DNA from: CAYYKK01 sp046351395
GTDB taxonomy: Bacteria > Myxococcota_A > Polyangia > Polyangiales > Polyangiaceae
Length of the DNA: 64,000 nt
Reading direction: 5' to 3'
Assembly (NCBI GenBank): GCA_046351395.1
Contig: JAXLYP010000033.1
Location: 1 to 64,000, forward strand
Part shown: piece by piece, positions 9,775 through 20,217 of the stretch
Layout of the letters: each line of letters opens with the position of its first letter
How positions within the stretch are numbered: the stretch's first letter is position 1
Notes under the pieces: generated by a model
What the model was told of the DNA's origin: nothing
Database searches by the model: none
Seen by the model: only the letters and a program-made list of their open reading frames with translations
Made by a program: the position numbers and the translations under genes

Positions 9775-9879
9775 CTGACTCGCGCTGACTCGCGCGCGCC
9801 GCGGTGCGGGAGCGACAGCCGGCGTACACGTCGCGCGCGCTCGCTCCCTGTCCGCTGATTCGCGCTGACTCGCCGGCGC
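9775..9879. repeat. Two copies of a CTGAYTCGC double motif, 80 bp apart
   Basis: In the 272-bp divergent intergenic region, CTGAYTCGCGCTGACTCGC occurs at 9775-9793 and again at 9855-9873, each followed by a GC-rich tail. Each copy itself holds two CTGAYTCG half-units. The spacing and position before the STAND regulator suggest regulator binding sites. No confident promoter boxes are visible. Confidence 0.5.
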
Positions 9880-9957
9880 GCGCGCTCGGTCGAGCACGGA
9901 TCCGCGCGTTGCGGGCTCGACCGCTCCTTCGTCTACTCACGACGCGCCCCGGGCGCG

Positions 9958-12883
9958 GTGCCTATGGATCCGAGACCTCGGCCGCTGCCTCTCTCGTGTC
10001 GTCTCCCGAACCGCCCCGCGCTCTTCGTCGGGCGCGCCGCGGAGATCGCGTCGCTGCGTCAGGCGATCCCCAGCGCGCCGGTGACGGTCGTCGCGGGGAC
10101 GGGTGGGCTCGGCAAGTCCGCGCTCACGCTGGTCGTGCTCCACGAGCTGTTCCGCGAGCGAGTGGGCTCGACCCTGTTCGTCTCGCTCCGGGGGAGCGAT
10201 CCCGCAGAGCCGCTCGCGTTGGCGATCGTGCGCACGCTCGTGCGCGCGGGCGACGACGGCGGGCTCGACTGGTCCGAGCTGATCGGCTCACCGGACGCGC
10301 TCACGACCCTCGCGATCGATCTCGCGGACGCGCGGGGCGCGTGGGTCGTGCTGGACGACCTGCACCACGGTGATCCCAAGGAGGTCGGCCTGCTCCTCTC
10401 GCACCTCGCGCGCTACGCGCGCTCGAGTCGCTGGATCATCACCACCCGCACCGCGCCGCGCGCGGAGGAGCTCGCCGGTCAGGTCCTCGAGCTCGCCCCG
10501 ATGCCCGACGCCGAGCTTGGAGAGCTCGCGCGCGCCCTCTCACCAGGCTCGACGGCGGAGGCCATCGCGCGGACGGTCGAGGGCGCCGCGGGCTCGCCCT
10601 GGGCGCTCCGCCAAGGCTCGGCGGCGCCGCGCGGCGTGGGCCCCCTGACGCCCGAGGATCTCGCGCGCGGCGTATCCCCCGAGACGCTCGCGTTCCTCTC
10701 GGCCCTCACGCTCGTCTCGGTGCCCGTCCCCGAGTCGCTCCTCACGAGCGCGGCGCCGCGCCCCACGGAGACGCTCGACGCGCTCGAGGCTCGCGCGCTC
10801 GTCGAGCGCACGGCGGAGGGCGTTCGGTTGCACGAGCTCACGCGGACCCTCGTCCCCTCGCCGGATCGATCCGCGGCCTCGCAGCGCCTGCTTGAGCGGC
10901 TCGGGATGGCGCTCGGGAGATCGCCGGAGGCGCCGCCGCGGCTCGAGGCGGTCCGCCTCCTCGTCGAGGCGGGCGCGGCCTCGTCCGCGGCCGAGCTCCT
11001 CGACGGCGCCGGCGCCGAGCTGCTCCGCGCGGGCTACGCGGCCGCCCTCTGGGCGATGCTCGAGCCCAGGGCTCCGTCCTCGGACGCATGGTGCGCGCGG
11101 ACGCTCGAGCGCTGGCGCCTTCGCTGCGCGGCGCAGCTCGGCGACGCGCACGTCCTCGCGCGTGTGCGTCCCCCCGAGGGAGACGATCCCGAGCAGCAGT
11201 TCCTCTGGGCGAAGCTCCTCTTGATGAAGGGCGAGCTCGGGCGCGCGCTCGTGATCGCGGAGGGAGCGGAGCTCGCCGCGGCGCGCGCCGGGGACGAAGC
11301 GCTCGCCTGCGACGCGGGGGTTCTCCGCGCGCGCGCGGCCGGGAACCTCGGGGATCGACAGGGCGCGCTCGCGATCGTCGAGGCGCTCGCGCCCCCGGAT
11401 CCGCTGCGGCGCGCCCAGACGGACGCGCTCCGGACCGTGCTGCTCGTCCACGTCGGCCGGCCGGACGACGCGCTCCGATGCGCCACCGCGCTCACGCCTA
11501 CCCTGCCGAGGCTCCCGTGGCCCGCGCGCGCCGAAATCGGGCAGCGCCTCGTGATCTCGCTCTACCACCTCGGCCGCCTCCGCGAGGCGGCCGAGGCGTT
11601 CGACGTGACCGTCGCGGGAGAGCAGCGCGGCTCCGTGCGGTTCGACGTCGGCCGGATGCTGCGGCAGGCGCGCGGCTTCGTCGCGATCGACAGCGGAGAT
11701 CTCGAGCGCGCGCGCCGCGAGCTCGACGCCGTCGAGCCCTACTTGGGCCACGGCTCGCTGCTCAGGGACTTCGTGCTCTGCGCGCGCGCCGTGATGGCGC
11801 TCGTCGCGGGGGATCTCGACGAGCTCGAGCGGCGGTGCGCGGACCTCGAGGGCCGCGCGATCCCACCGCAGGTCGCTCACGACATCGCGGCGACGCGCCC
11901 TCGCGGGGCTCGTGCTCGCGCGCGGCGCGCCGCCGGACGAGCGCGAGCTCCCGCGAGGGGATCACATCGGCGCGGCGAGCCCGCACCTCGCCCGCACGCA
12001 GCTCTCGCTCCGCGCCGGCGTCCTCGATCCACGGGCGGCGATCGCCGCCGTCCACGAGCCCGGCTGGGAGCCCGAGTCGCGCATCACCTCGCGCGTCATC
12101 ACCTCCGAGGCGCGCCTCCTCGGGGGCGACGTGGAGGGCGCGATCCACGAGGCGACGCTCGCCATCGCGCTCGCGGTGGAGCACGGCTACCGGGTGCGCG
12201 AAGCGGAGGCGCGGCAGGCCCTCTGTGACGCGCTGCTCGTGGCGGGCCGCGTGAGCGCGCTCGCGTCCGCGGCGGCCGAGCTCACGAGCGTGGCCGCGCT
12301 GCTCGGGGTCGCTCGGTTCACGCGCGCGGCGGCGCTCTACCGCGCGCTCGCGGCGGACGGCGGACCCGATCCCGCGATCCTCGAGGCCATCGCGGCCGCG
12401 GAGCCCGCGCTCGACGCCGGCGTCCGCGCCCGCGCGTTGCTCGGCGCGCCCGGAGGAGACGCCCTCGATCGAGCGGTGCTGGACGCGTTCCGTGCGCGCT
12501 CGGGGTTCCACGCGCCCGAGCTCGTCACCTCGCACGCCCCGCCTTCGCGATGGGTCGCGGGCTGGGGCGTGGACGAGGCGCGCTCGCGCGTGTGGCTCTC
12601 GGACGGCGCGTCCGTCGATCTCTCGCGGCACCCGGTCCAGTGGGCGCTCCTCGGCCGGCTCGCCGCGCGAGGCGGCGCGGCGACGAAGGAGGAGCTCGTG
12701 GTCGACGTGTGGCGCGAGCGCGACTACCACCCGCTGCGCCACGACAACCGGCTCCAGGCCGCCGTGCGCAAGCTGCGGATCCAGATCGAAGACGATCCCG
12801 CGAACCCCACGCGCTTCGTGACGACGCCAGACGGCTACGCGCTCGCCGGTGCAGCGCGCCGCCTTCGCGCGCGCCAATTCTGA
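9958..12883 (+). pseudogene. STAND-type ATPase/TPR regulator with C-terminal winged helix, one frame break
   Basis: GTG 9958 or ATG 9964 start. N-terminal P-loop NTPase: FVGRAAEIASL (about 22), Walker A GTGGLGKSAL (about 45), Walker B WVVLDDLHH (about 128) and sensor ITTRT (about 160), as in NB-ARC/AP-ATPase proteins. Helical TPR-like repeats fill about 280-900. The frame breaks near 11896: an extra C in CGCGCCCTCGCG turns TRLAGLVLARG into TRPRGARARA. The continuation runs to 12883 and ends in an OmpR/SARP-type winged helix (HPVQWALLGRLAARGG, NRLQAAVRKLRIQIEDDP, RFVTTPDGYALA). The intact product would be a nucleotide-switched transcription factor of about 974 aa, with the DNA-binding domain C-terminal, the reverse of classical SARP/AfsR order. 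No signal peptide. Confidence 0.75.
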
Positions 12884-12973
12884 CACCTCCAGAAGATCGA
12901 CCGCCGAGACGCCAAGTGCGTCTGCGCTTTCGTCCTTGGCGGCGTGGCGGTCCGTCTCGTCGCTCGGGGGCCG

Positions 12974-13417
12974 CTACTTGGCGAGGAACTGCACGACCGA
13001 CTCACACGCGGTCGGGACGCGGGTGCCGGGTGCATCCGTGAGATCGCTGCACGGGGACGTGCCCGCGTCCTTCAGGCACGTGGGGAAGGGCTCGGCGTTT
13101 GCGGTCTGATCGTTCGAGGGGCAGTACGCGTAGAGCTGGTCCTCGCACGATCCCTGGTTGCCGTAGTCGACGACCGAATAGCTCGACGCGTCTCCCTTCA
13201 CGAACGCAGCGGTCCCTTTCCCGCTGCACGAGATGGCCCGCGAGCACAGCGCGACGACGGCGTCCTCGCATGCGGACGGATCCGAGCAGGACGGCGTCGC
13301 GACGGCGAGCAGGGCGAGCGCTCCGCCTCCGACGATCACGGCGAGCACGCGCGCGAGCGCTCCTCGCTCGGGGACTTGGGCGCGAGGGGAGGCGAGGGAG
13401 CGGTTCGGGGCGCGCAT
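12974..13417 (-). CDS. Small Cys-rich lipoprotein
   Basis: 147 aa. A long signal with hydrophobic core VLAVIVGGGALALLAVATPSC ends in a lipobox-like TPSC at about residue 44. The mature domain has 8-9 cysteines (CEDAVVALCSRAISC, CEDQLYAYC, CLKDAG, CSDLTD, ACESV) compatible with a compact disulfide-bonded helical fold. Unknown function. It starts 15 bp upstream of nothing else on its strand; the S9 peptidase gene ends 15 bp beyond its start side, so the peptidase and this gene run in the same direction and could share a transcript, peptidase first. Confidence 0.72.
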   Translation of the reverse strand: MRAPNRSLASPRAQVPERGALARVLAVIVGGGALALLAVATPSCSDPSACEDAVVALCSRAISCSGKGTAAFVKGDASSYSVVDYGNQGSCEDQLYAYCPSNDQTANAEPFPTCLKDAGTSPCSDLTDAPGTRVPTACESVVQFLAK

Positions 13418-13432
13418 GCCCTTAGCGATATC

Positions 13433-15490
13433 TCACTTCAGCGTGCGCTCGAAGAACTTCAGCGTGTGCCCGAGCTGGAGCACCTGGTTGGCGCGCTTGC
13501 GCATGCCGTGGCCCTCGTCCGGGAAGATGATGAGGGGCGTGTCGGCGCCGGGCCGCGCCGCGAGCTTGTCGTGGAACTGCACCGCCTCGCCGACCGGCAC
13601 GCGCGGATCCGTCGCGCCCTGGATGAGCATGAGGGGCGCCTTCACGCGATCGACGAAGTTGAACGGGGAGAGCTTCGCGAGCGCCTCCTTGTCCTTCTCC
13701 GGATCGCCGTACTCGCTGATGCGGAGCGCGCGCCGGTAGGGCGCGGTGTTGAGGAGGAACGTCTCGAGGTTCGAGATGCCGACCACGGAGACGCCCGCGT
13801 CGTAGTCTCCGGCGAAGAGCGTCATCCCGACGAGCGTCGAATATCCGCCGTAGCTGCCGCCGTAGATCCCGATCTTCGGCGCCTTGCCGTTCGCCGCCCA
13901 CTTGGTGCGGATGAACTGCGCGACGTCGTCGATGTCCGTGATGACGTCGAGCCGCTTCGCGCCGTCGTCCGCGTGGATCCACTTCTTGCCGTACCCCGAG
14001 CTGCCGCGCACGTTCGGCTCCACGTAGACGAACCCCGCGTCCACGAAGAGCTGCGCGCGCGTGGAGAACCCGGGGAGCGCTTGCCCCTCCGGGCCGCCGT
14101 GGAACGACACGATGACGGGGCAGGGGTCGGCCGACGACGGCGAGGCGCACTTCGCGGGGCGCCTCACGAACATCGGCACGCTGGTGCCGTCGCGCGCGGG
14201 GAACGACTCGAGCGTCGCCTGCGCGAACGTGGACGTGTCGATCTCCGGCGACGACGGCTTGTGCCACTTCTTGAGCTCCGTCGTGTTCCAGTCGTAGACG
14301 AACGACTCGAGCGGAGACTTGCCCGGATCGATCGTGAACGTCGTGAAGCGGCCGTTCCGCGTGGTCGCTCCGAACGCGACGTGGTCCGCGGCGGGGAGCT
14401 TCGGCAGCGGCAGGTTGTTCTTCGAGGCCGCGTCGATGCCGAACGCCTTCGTGTAGCCGCTCTCGTTCACGCTGTAGAGGATGCGGCGACGCTGCCGATC
14501 GATGCTGAAGCTCTCGACGTCGTTCTTGATGTCCGGCGAGATGGGCTTGAGGTCACCCTTCTCGAGGGAGTAGAGGCGTTTGTAGTCGCCGAGCTTCGGC
14601 GTGAGGACGATGAACTCGCCGTCCTTCGCGCCGTACGCGACGACGTAGTCCTCGCGCTCGTCCTTGCCGATGACGGGCGTGAGCGCCTTCGTGGCCGGGT
14701 CGTACTCGTAGAACTCGGACTGGTTGCCGCCCACGGCCTTCTGAAGAAGGAGCTTGCCCTTCTGCTCGTCGGCGACGCTCCAGAGCCCCTCCTGATCGAA
14801 CAGCGTCTCCTTCGTCCCGGACGCGAGGTCGTACTTGTAGATGACGAACTGATCGGCCTTCTTGTCGTTCGCGTGGAAGAGGAGCCACGTCGAGTCGTCG
14901 GAGACGAAGTCGAAGAACGTCTGCACCTTCGGCGTGTGCTGGATCACCTTGAGAGGGCCGCCGTCGGGGCTCAGCAAGTAGAGCCCGGGGTTCTCCTCGC
15001 CGTTCTGGTCGCGGCTCACGATGAGCTGCTTGCCGTCCGGGGTGACGCCGACGATCGAGGCGACGTCGTCCCCGCCGGTGAGCTGAGTCGGGAACCCCAT
15101 CGGCCCGTCCACGCGCCAGATCTCGCTCGTGCCGGTGACGCTCCAGCTGAAGAACAGGCGCTTGCCGTCCGGAGACACGACGCCCGCCGTCGGTGCCCGG
15201 ATGTCGAGCATGCTCTGGATCCGCTTCGTGTCCGCGGTCGCGAGGGGAGCGGGCGCGTACTTCGCCAAGATCTCGGGAGCGACGCTGGACGCGCCGAGCC
15301 CGGAGTACGTCGGCGCGGTGGAGGGCGCGGTCGGTACGAGCGGCGGGATCCACTGCGGACTGCCGACGGGTGCGGTGGGCACTGGGTCGGCGAACGACCC
15401 GTACCGGACGGGCTTCTTCGGCGTGCAAGCGACGAGTGCCCCGAGGAGCGTCACCGAACCGATCGCGAGCATGAAAGAGCGCGTCCGCAT
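13433..15490 (-). CDS. S9 prolyl-oligopeptidase-family peptidase, lipoprotein
   Basis: 685 aa from ATG 15490 (a TTG two codons upstream is possible). The signal ends in lipobox GALVAC (about 22), so the enzyme is membrane-anchored outside the cytoplasm. Residues about 50-420 form a WD40-like beta-propeller (SPDGKRLFFSW, TPDGKQLIVSRD, LLSPDGG). The alpha/beta-hydrolase catalytic domain follows, with nucleophile GGSYGGYST (about 545), acid TDPRVPVGE (about 628) and histidine EGHGMRKRAN (about 659). The family cleaves short peptides from their N-terminus or acylated ends. The full length and intact triad predict an active dipeptidyl/acylaminoacyl peptidase, probably for scavenging peptides. Confidence 0.92.
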   Translation of the reverse strand: MRTRSFMLAIGSVTLLGALVACTPKKPVRYGSFADPVPTAPVGSPQWIPPLVPTAPSTAPTYSGLGASSVAPEILAKYAPAPLATADTKRIQSMLDIRAPTAGVVSPDGKRLFFSWSVTGTSEIWRVDGPMGFPTQLTGGDDVASIVGVTPDGKQLIVSRDQNGEENPGLYLLSPDGGPLKVIQHTPKVQTFFDFVSDDSTWLLFHANDKKADQFVIYKYDLASGTKETLFDQEGLWSVADEQKGKLLLQKAVGGNQSEFYEYDPATKALTPVIGKDEREDYVVAYGAKDGEFIVLTPKLGDYKRLYSLEKGDLKPISPDIKNDVESFSIDRQRRRILYSVNESGYTKAFGIDAASKNNLPLPKLPAADHVAFGATTRNGRFTTFTIDPGKSPLESFVYDWNTTELKKWHKPSSPEIDTSTFAQATLESFPARDGTSVPMFVRRPAKCASPSSADPCPVIVSFHGGPEGQALPGFSTRAQLFVDAGFVYVEPNVRGSSGYGKKWIHADDGAKRLDVITDIDDVAQFIRTKWAANGKAPKIGIYGGSYGGYSTLVGMTLFAGDYDAGVSVVGISNLETFLLNTAPYRRALRISEYGDPEKDKEALAKLSPFNFVDRVKAPLMLIQGATDPRVPVGEAVQFHDKLAARPGADTPLIIFPDEGHGMRKRANQVLQLGHTLKFFERTLK

Positions 15491-15498
15491 GGCCAAAC

Positions 15499-15527
15499 GG
15501 TATAACGGGTCGAAGGGCCTTTGCTAA
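15499..15527 (-). promoter_or_regulatory. Candidate sigma70-like promoter for the S9 peptidase, leaderless
   Basis: On the minus strand TTAGCA and TATACC are spaced by 17 nt. Only 8 nt separate the -10 box from the ATG at 15490, which has no Shine-Dalgarno sequence, so transcription would begin at or next to the start codon. Confidence 0.45.
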
Positions 15528-15536
15528 GGTAGGACG

Positions 15537-17348
<1,812 letters not shown>

Positions 17349-17351
<3 letters not shown>

Positions 17352-17376
17352 AGCACCGATCAGGTTCGGTGCTCCG
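17349..17376. terminator. Bidirectional hairpin between kinase and J-protein genes
   Basis: Arms GAGCACCGA and TCGGTGCTC (9 bp, loop TCAGGT) begin inside the kinase stop codon and lie between two convergent genes. There is no T-run. The sequence TAGAGCACCGANCAGGTT recurs directly after the rpoN stop codon, so it may be one copy of a dispersed family. Confidence 0.55.
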
Positions 17377-17390
17377 GAGGGCGCCTCGGG

Positions 17391-18323
17391 TCAGGACGCG
17401 CTCGGGATCGTGAGCGCCTCGCGCGGATCGCCCTGGTGGGCGCGGAGCAGATCGATGGCCTTCGCGACGTCCGCGTGATCGTGGTCGGGGACCTTCACGA
17501 GGAAGTGGGCGTAGAGATCGCTCGCGACGCCGCCCTTCTTCGCGATGCCTTTCCCCTTGAGGCGCAGCACCTGGCCGCTCTGCGTGCGCGGCGGGACCTT
17601 GAGCGTCACGTCCCCGTCGAGCGTGGGGACACGGATCTTCGCGCCCTCGTAGGCCTCGGCGATCGTGAGGGGCACGTCCATGTGCAGGTCGTCCCCCTCG
17701 CGGCGGAGGAATGGGTGCGGCGTCACGTGGATCGCGAGGTGGAGATCTCCGGGCAAAGCGCCGGCGACCTGGGCCCCCTGTCCCTCGACCTTCAGGCGCG
17801 AGCCGTCCGCGGCGCCTGCGGGGATGCGCACGACGAGCGGCTCGCTCGTGCCCCCACGCGAGAGCTTCACCGTCGTCCCGCGGAGCGCCGCGAGGAAATC
17901 GATGGTGACGTTCGCCTCCATGTCGGGCGCCTTCGCGGGGCGCGCGCGGCCTCCACCGCGGCCGAAGAAATCGCCGAACACGTCCCCGAAATCGCCTCCG
18001 CCGACGAACACGTCCTGGAAGCCCTGCGCGCCGCCGCGACCCCCACCGCCGCGCCTGCCGCCGAAGTTGCGCAGCATGCGCGCACGCTCGGGATCGAACC
18101 CCTGCTGGAGGCTGTCCTCGCCGAACTCGTCGTAGAGCGCGCGCTTCTTGGGATCGCCGAGCACTTCGTGCGCGCGGTTGATCTCCTTGAACTTGTCTTC
18201 GCTCGCCTTCCCGGGCGCGCGGTCGGGGTGATACTGCACCGCGAGCTTTCGAAACGCCTTCTTGATGGCGTCTTCGTTCGCGTTCTTGGGTACCCCGAGG
18301 ATCGAATAAAGGTCCCGTGCCAT
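17391..18323 (-). CDS. J-domain co-chaperone, CbpA-like (DnaJ class B)
   Basis: 310 aa. The N-terminal J domain (1-70) has the DnaK-activating HPD at residues 32-34 and FKEINRAHEVLGDPKKRALYD. A Gly/Phe-rich linker (about 78-130, RRGGGGRGG, FGDVFGDFFGRGGG) and two DnaJ C-terminal beta domains (about 133-300) follow. The CxxCxGxG zinc finger of true DnaJ is absent, which places it with CbpA/DnaJ class B. It would deliver clients to DnaK in the cytoplasm. Its ATG overlaps the first possible ATG of the divergent MutS-related ORF on the other strand, inside CCATGG. Confidence 0.92.
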   Translation of the reverse strand: MARDLYSILGVPKNANEDAIKKAFRKLAVQYHPDRAPGKASEDKFKEINRAHEVLGDPKKRALYDEFGEDSLQQGFDPERARMLRNFGGRRGGGGRGGAQGFQDVFVGGGDFGDVFGDFFGRGGGRARPAKAPDMEANVTIDFLAALRGTTVKLSRGGTSEPLVVRIPAGAADGSRLKVEGQGAQVAGALPGDLHLAIHVTPHPFLRREGDDLHMDVPLTIAEAYEGAKIRVPTLDGDVTLKVPPRTQSGQVLRLKGKGIAKKGGVASDLYAHFLVKVPDHDHADVAKAIDLLRAHQGDPREALTIPSAS

Positions 18324-18411
18324 GGCCGAGGGTCAAGCTAAGGTCCTTTCCCCCACTTCGCAAACGCGAGAGATTGTCGGGGCGGCTCGTGGAACCCCGC
18401 CGGCCCACCCG

Positions 18412-20217
18412 ATGTCCGACGCACCCATGGCTGATTCTTCCGGTGGGCCGAGCGCCCCCGCGGTCCCGGACATCCTGCACCCGGACGCTCGTCCGCGGAT
18501 GGACCTCGAAGCCGTCGAGCGGGCGCTCGATTTCGCGTTTGCGAGCGGCGGAGGGGAGGCGGTCGAGGAGCGGCTCGAGGCAGCGAGCTTCGCGCCGTCC
18601 ACCTGGGAGCCGCGCTCGTTCGCGCGCGATATTTTCCTCGACGAGCTGATCGAGCAGTGCTTCACCCGAGAGGCCCCCGAGCGCGCGCGCTCGGGCCGAG
18701 GGCCGCGGCGCGCGCGCGTGCTCCGCGAGCTCTTCGGTCGGCCGCCGAGCGATCCCGCCGTGATCGCGACGCGGCAGGCCGTCCTCGCCGAGCTCGACGG
18801 CAGCGACGCGCTCCGCGCTCAGCTCGGCGTGGTCCACCGCGAGCTCTCGGAGCTCGTCCGGGTCCTCTCCCCGTCGGACGTCTTCGAGGAGATCCGCCCG
18901 AGGCAGCTCGGCATCCTGCGCGCCGTGCACCGGACCGTGGTCGCGCTCGACGAGGGGTTCGAGACCTCGCGATCGGCGCTCGCTCGGCTGCGCGCGCTGG
19001 GATCCGAGATCCGCGCGAGCGCGGGCTGGAGGACGCTCGAGGGCCTGCTCGAGATCGAGGGGAACCTCGCGGGGCTCACGCTGCAGCTGCGCGTCGGGCT
19101 CGACGGGAAGATCCGCGCGCTCGAGCTCGCGCGCGTCACCGAGAACGTCGACAACCCGCACTACCGATCACCCGTGCGGCGGTTCCTCCGCAAGCTCCGG
19201 CAGTGGTTCCGCGGCTACCGGTTCACGGACGACGAGGTGCTCGAAGCGGTCATCGACGCGGCGTTCGACGCGATCAAGCCTGCGCTCGCGAGGGTCGTGT
19301 CGCTCTCGCCGCAGATCGAGTTCTACGTCGCGAACCTCACGTTCGCCGAGCTCGCGCGCTCGCGCGGCCTCGAGGTGTGCCTGCCCAAATTGCGGAGCGC
19401 GCCGACGGCGCTCGACGTGAAGGTGGGCGCAGACGCACCGAGGAGGAAGTTCCGCCGCCTCTTCAACCCGCTCTTGCTCCGGGGCGCGCTGCCGCGCTCC
19501 CCCGTGCCCTGCGATCTGGATCTCGGGGGCCCGAGCGGGATCGCCATCTTCACGGGGCCGAACTCGGGAGGAAAGACCCGCGTCCTCCAGGCGATCGCGA
19601 TCGCTCAAATGCTGGGGCAGATGGGCGGCTTCGTGCCCGCGGAGCGCGCGGAGCTCGTGCTCGCCGAGAGCCTGTTCGTCTCGATCATCGAGGACGCGAG
19701 CGCGAACCAGCGCGAGGGCCGGCTCGGGATGGAGCTCCTGCGCATCCGCGAGCTGTTCGAGCGCGTGCGCCCGGGCGGGATGGTGATGCTCGACGAGCTC
19801 TGCTCCGGGACGAACCCGTCCGAGGGCGAGGAGATGTTCGAGCTCGTGACCTCCCTCCTCGAGGAGCTCGCGCCCCAGGCCCTCATCACGACGCACTTCC
19901 TCGACTTCGCGCGTCGACTCGGGGCCTCGGCGCCGCGCGGCGCGACGGACGCGCCGCTCTCGTTCTTCCGGGTCGAGCTCGATGCGGACGACGAGCCGAC
20001 CTACGGGTTCTCGCCGGGAGTCGCGGAGAGCTCGCTCGCGTCGAAGACCGCCGCGCGCCTCGGCGTCACGAGGGACGAGCTCCAGCGCCTCATCAGGCGG
20101 CGCGCCGGCGCGTCGATCAACGACCCCAACCGGGGATCGAAGGGAGACACACCCCACCCATCGGAGGCGCCCCGCTCGGACAGGCGGCGACGCACTGGCG
20201 GGTCATCGGATCGTTGA
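18412..20217 (+). CDS. MutS-related ATPase
   Basis: 601 aa from ATG 18412. An ORF extension reaches ATG 18322, but that start overlaps the divergent J-protein start codon and leaves no room for promoters. The C-terminal half is a MutS domain V ATPase: Walker A GPNSGGKTR (about residue 384 from this start), a signature region EDASANQREGRLGMELLRI, Walker B MVMLDELCSGTNPSEGEEM and the H-loop LITTHFLDFARR. The N-terminal half is helical (core/lever-like) and lacks the MutS mismatch-binding FxE motif, so it is a MutS relative rather than the repair MutS. The last 35 residues are Arg/Ser-rich and overlap the convergent protease gene by 101 bp. Role uncertain: DNA-structure binding or recombination control are family-based guesses. 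Confidence 0.82.
   Translation: MSDAPMADSSGGPSAPAVPDILHPDARPRMDLEAVERALDFAFASGGGEAVEERLEAASFAPSTWEPRSFARDIFLDELIEQCFTREAPERARSGRGPRRARVLRELFGRPPSDPAVIATRQAVLAELDGSDALRAQLGVVHRELSELVRVLSPSDVFEEIRPRQLGILRAVHRTVVALDEGFETSRSALARLRALGSEIRASAGWRTLEGLLEIEGNLAGLTLQLRVGLDGKIRALELARVTENVDNPHYRSPVRRFLRKLRQWFRGYRFTDDEVLEAVIDAAFDAIKPALARVVSLSPQIEFYVANLTFAELARSRGLEVCLPKLRSAPTALDVKVGADAPRRKFRRLFNPLLLRGALPRSPVPCDLDLGGPSGIAIFTGPNSGGKTRVLQAIAIAQMLGQMGGFVPAERAELVLAESLFVSIIEDASANQREGRLGMELLRIRELFERVRPGGMVMLDELCSGTNPSEGEEMFELVTSLLEELAPQALITTHFLDFARRLGASAPRGATDAPLSFFRVELDADDEPTYGFSPGVAESSLASKTAARLGVTRDELQRLIRRRAGASINDPNRGSKGDTPHPSEAPRSDRRRRTGGSSDR

Noticed and set aside
18322..18411. N-terminal extension of the MutS-related protein
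   Set aside because: Would overlap the J-protein start codon on the other strand and has low-complexity residues; ATG 18412 is preferred.
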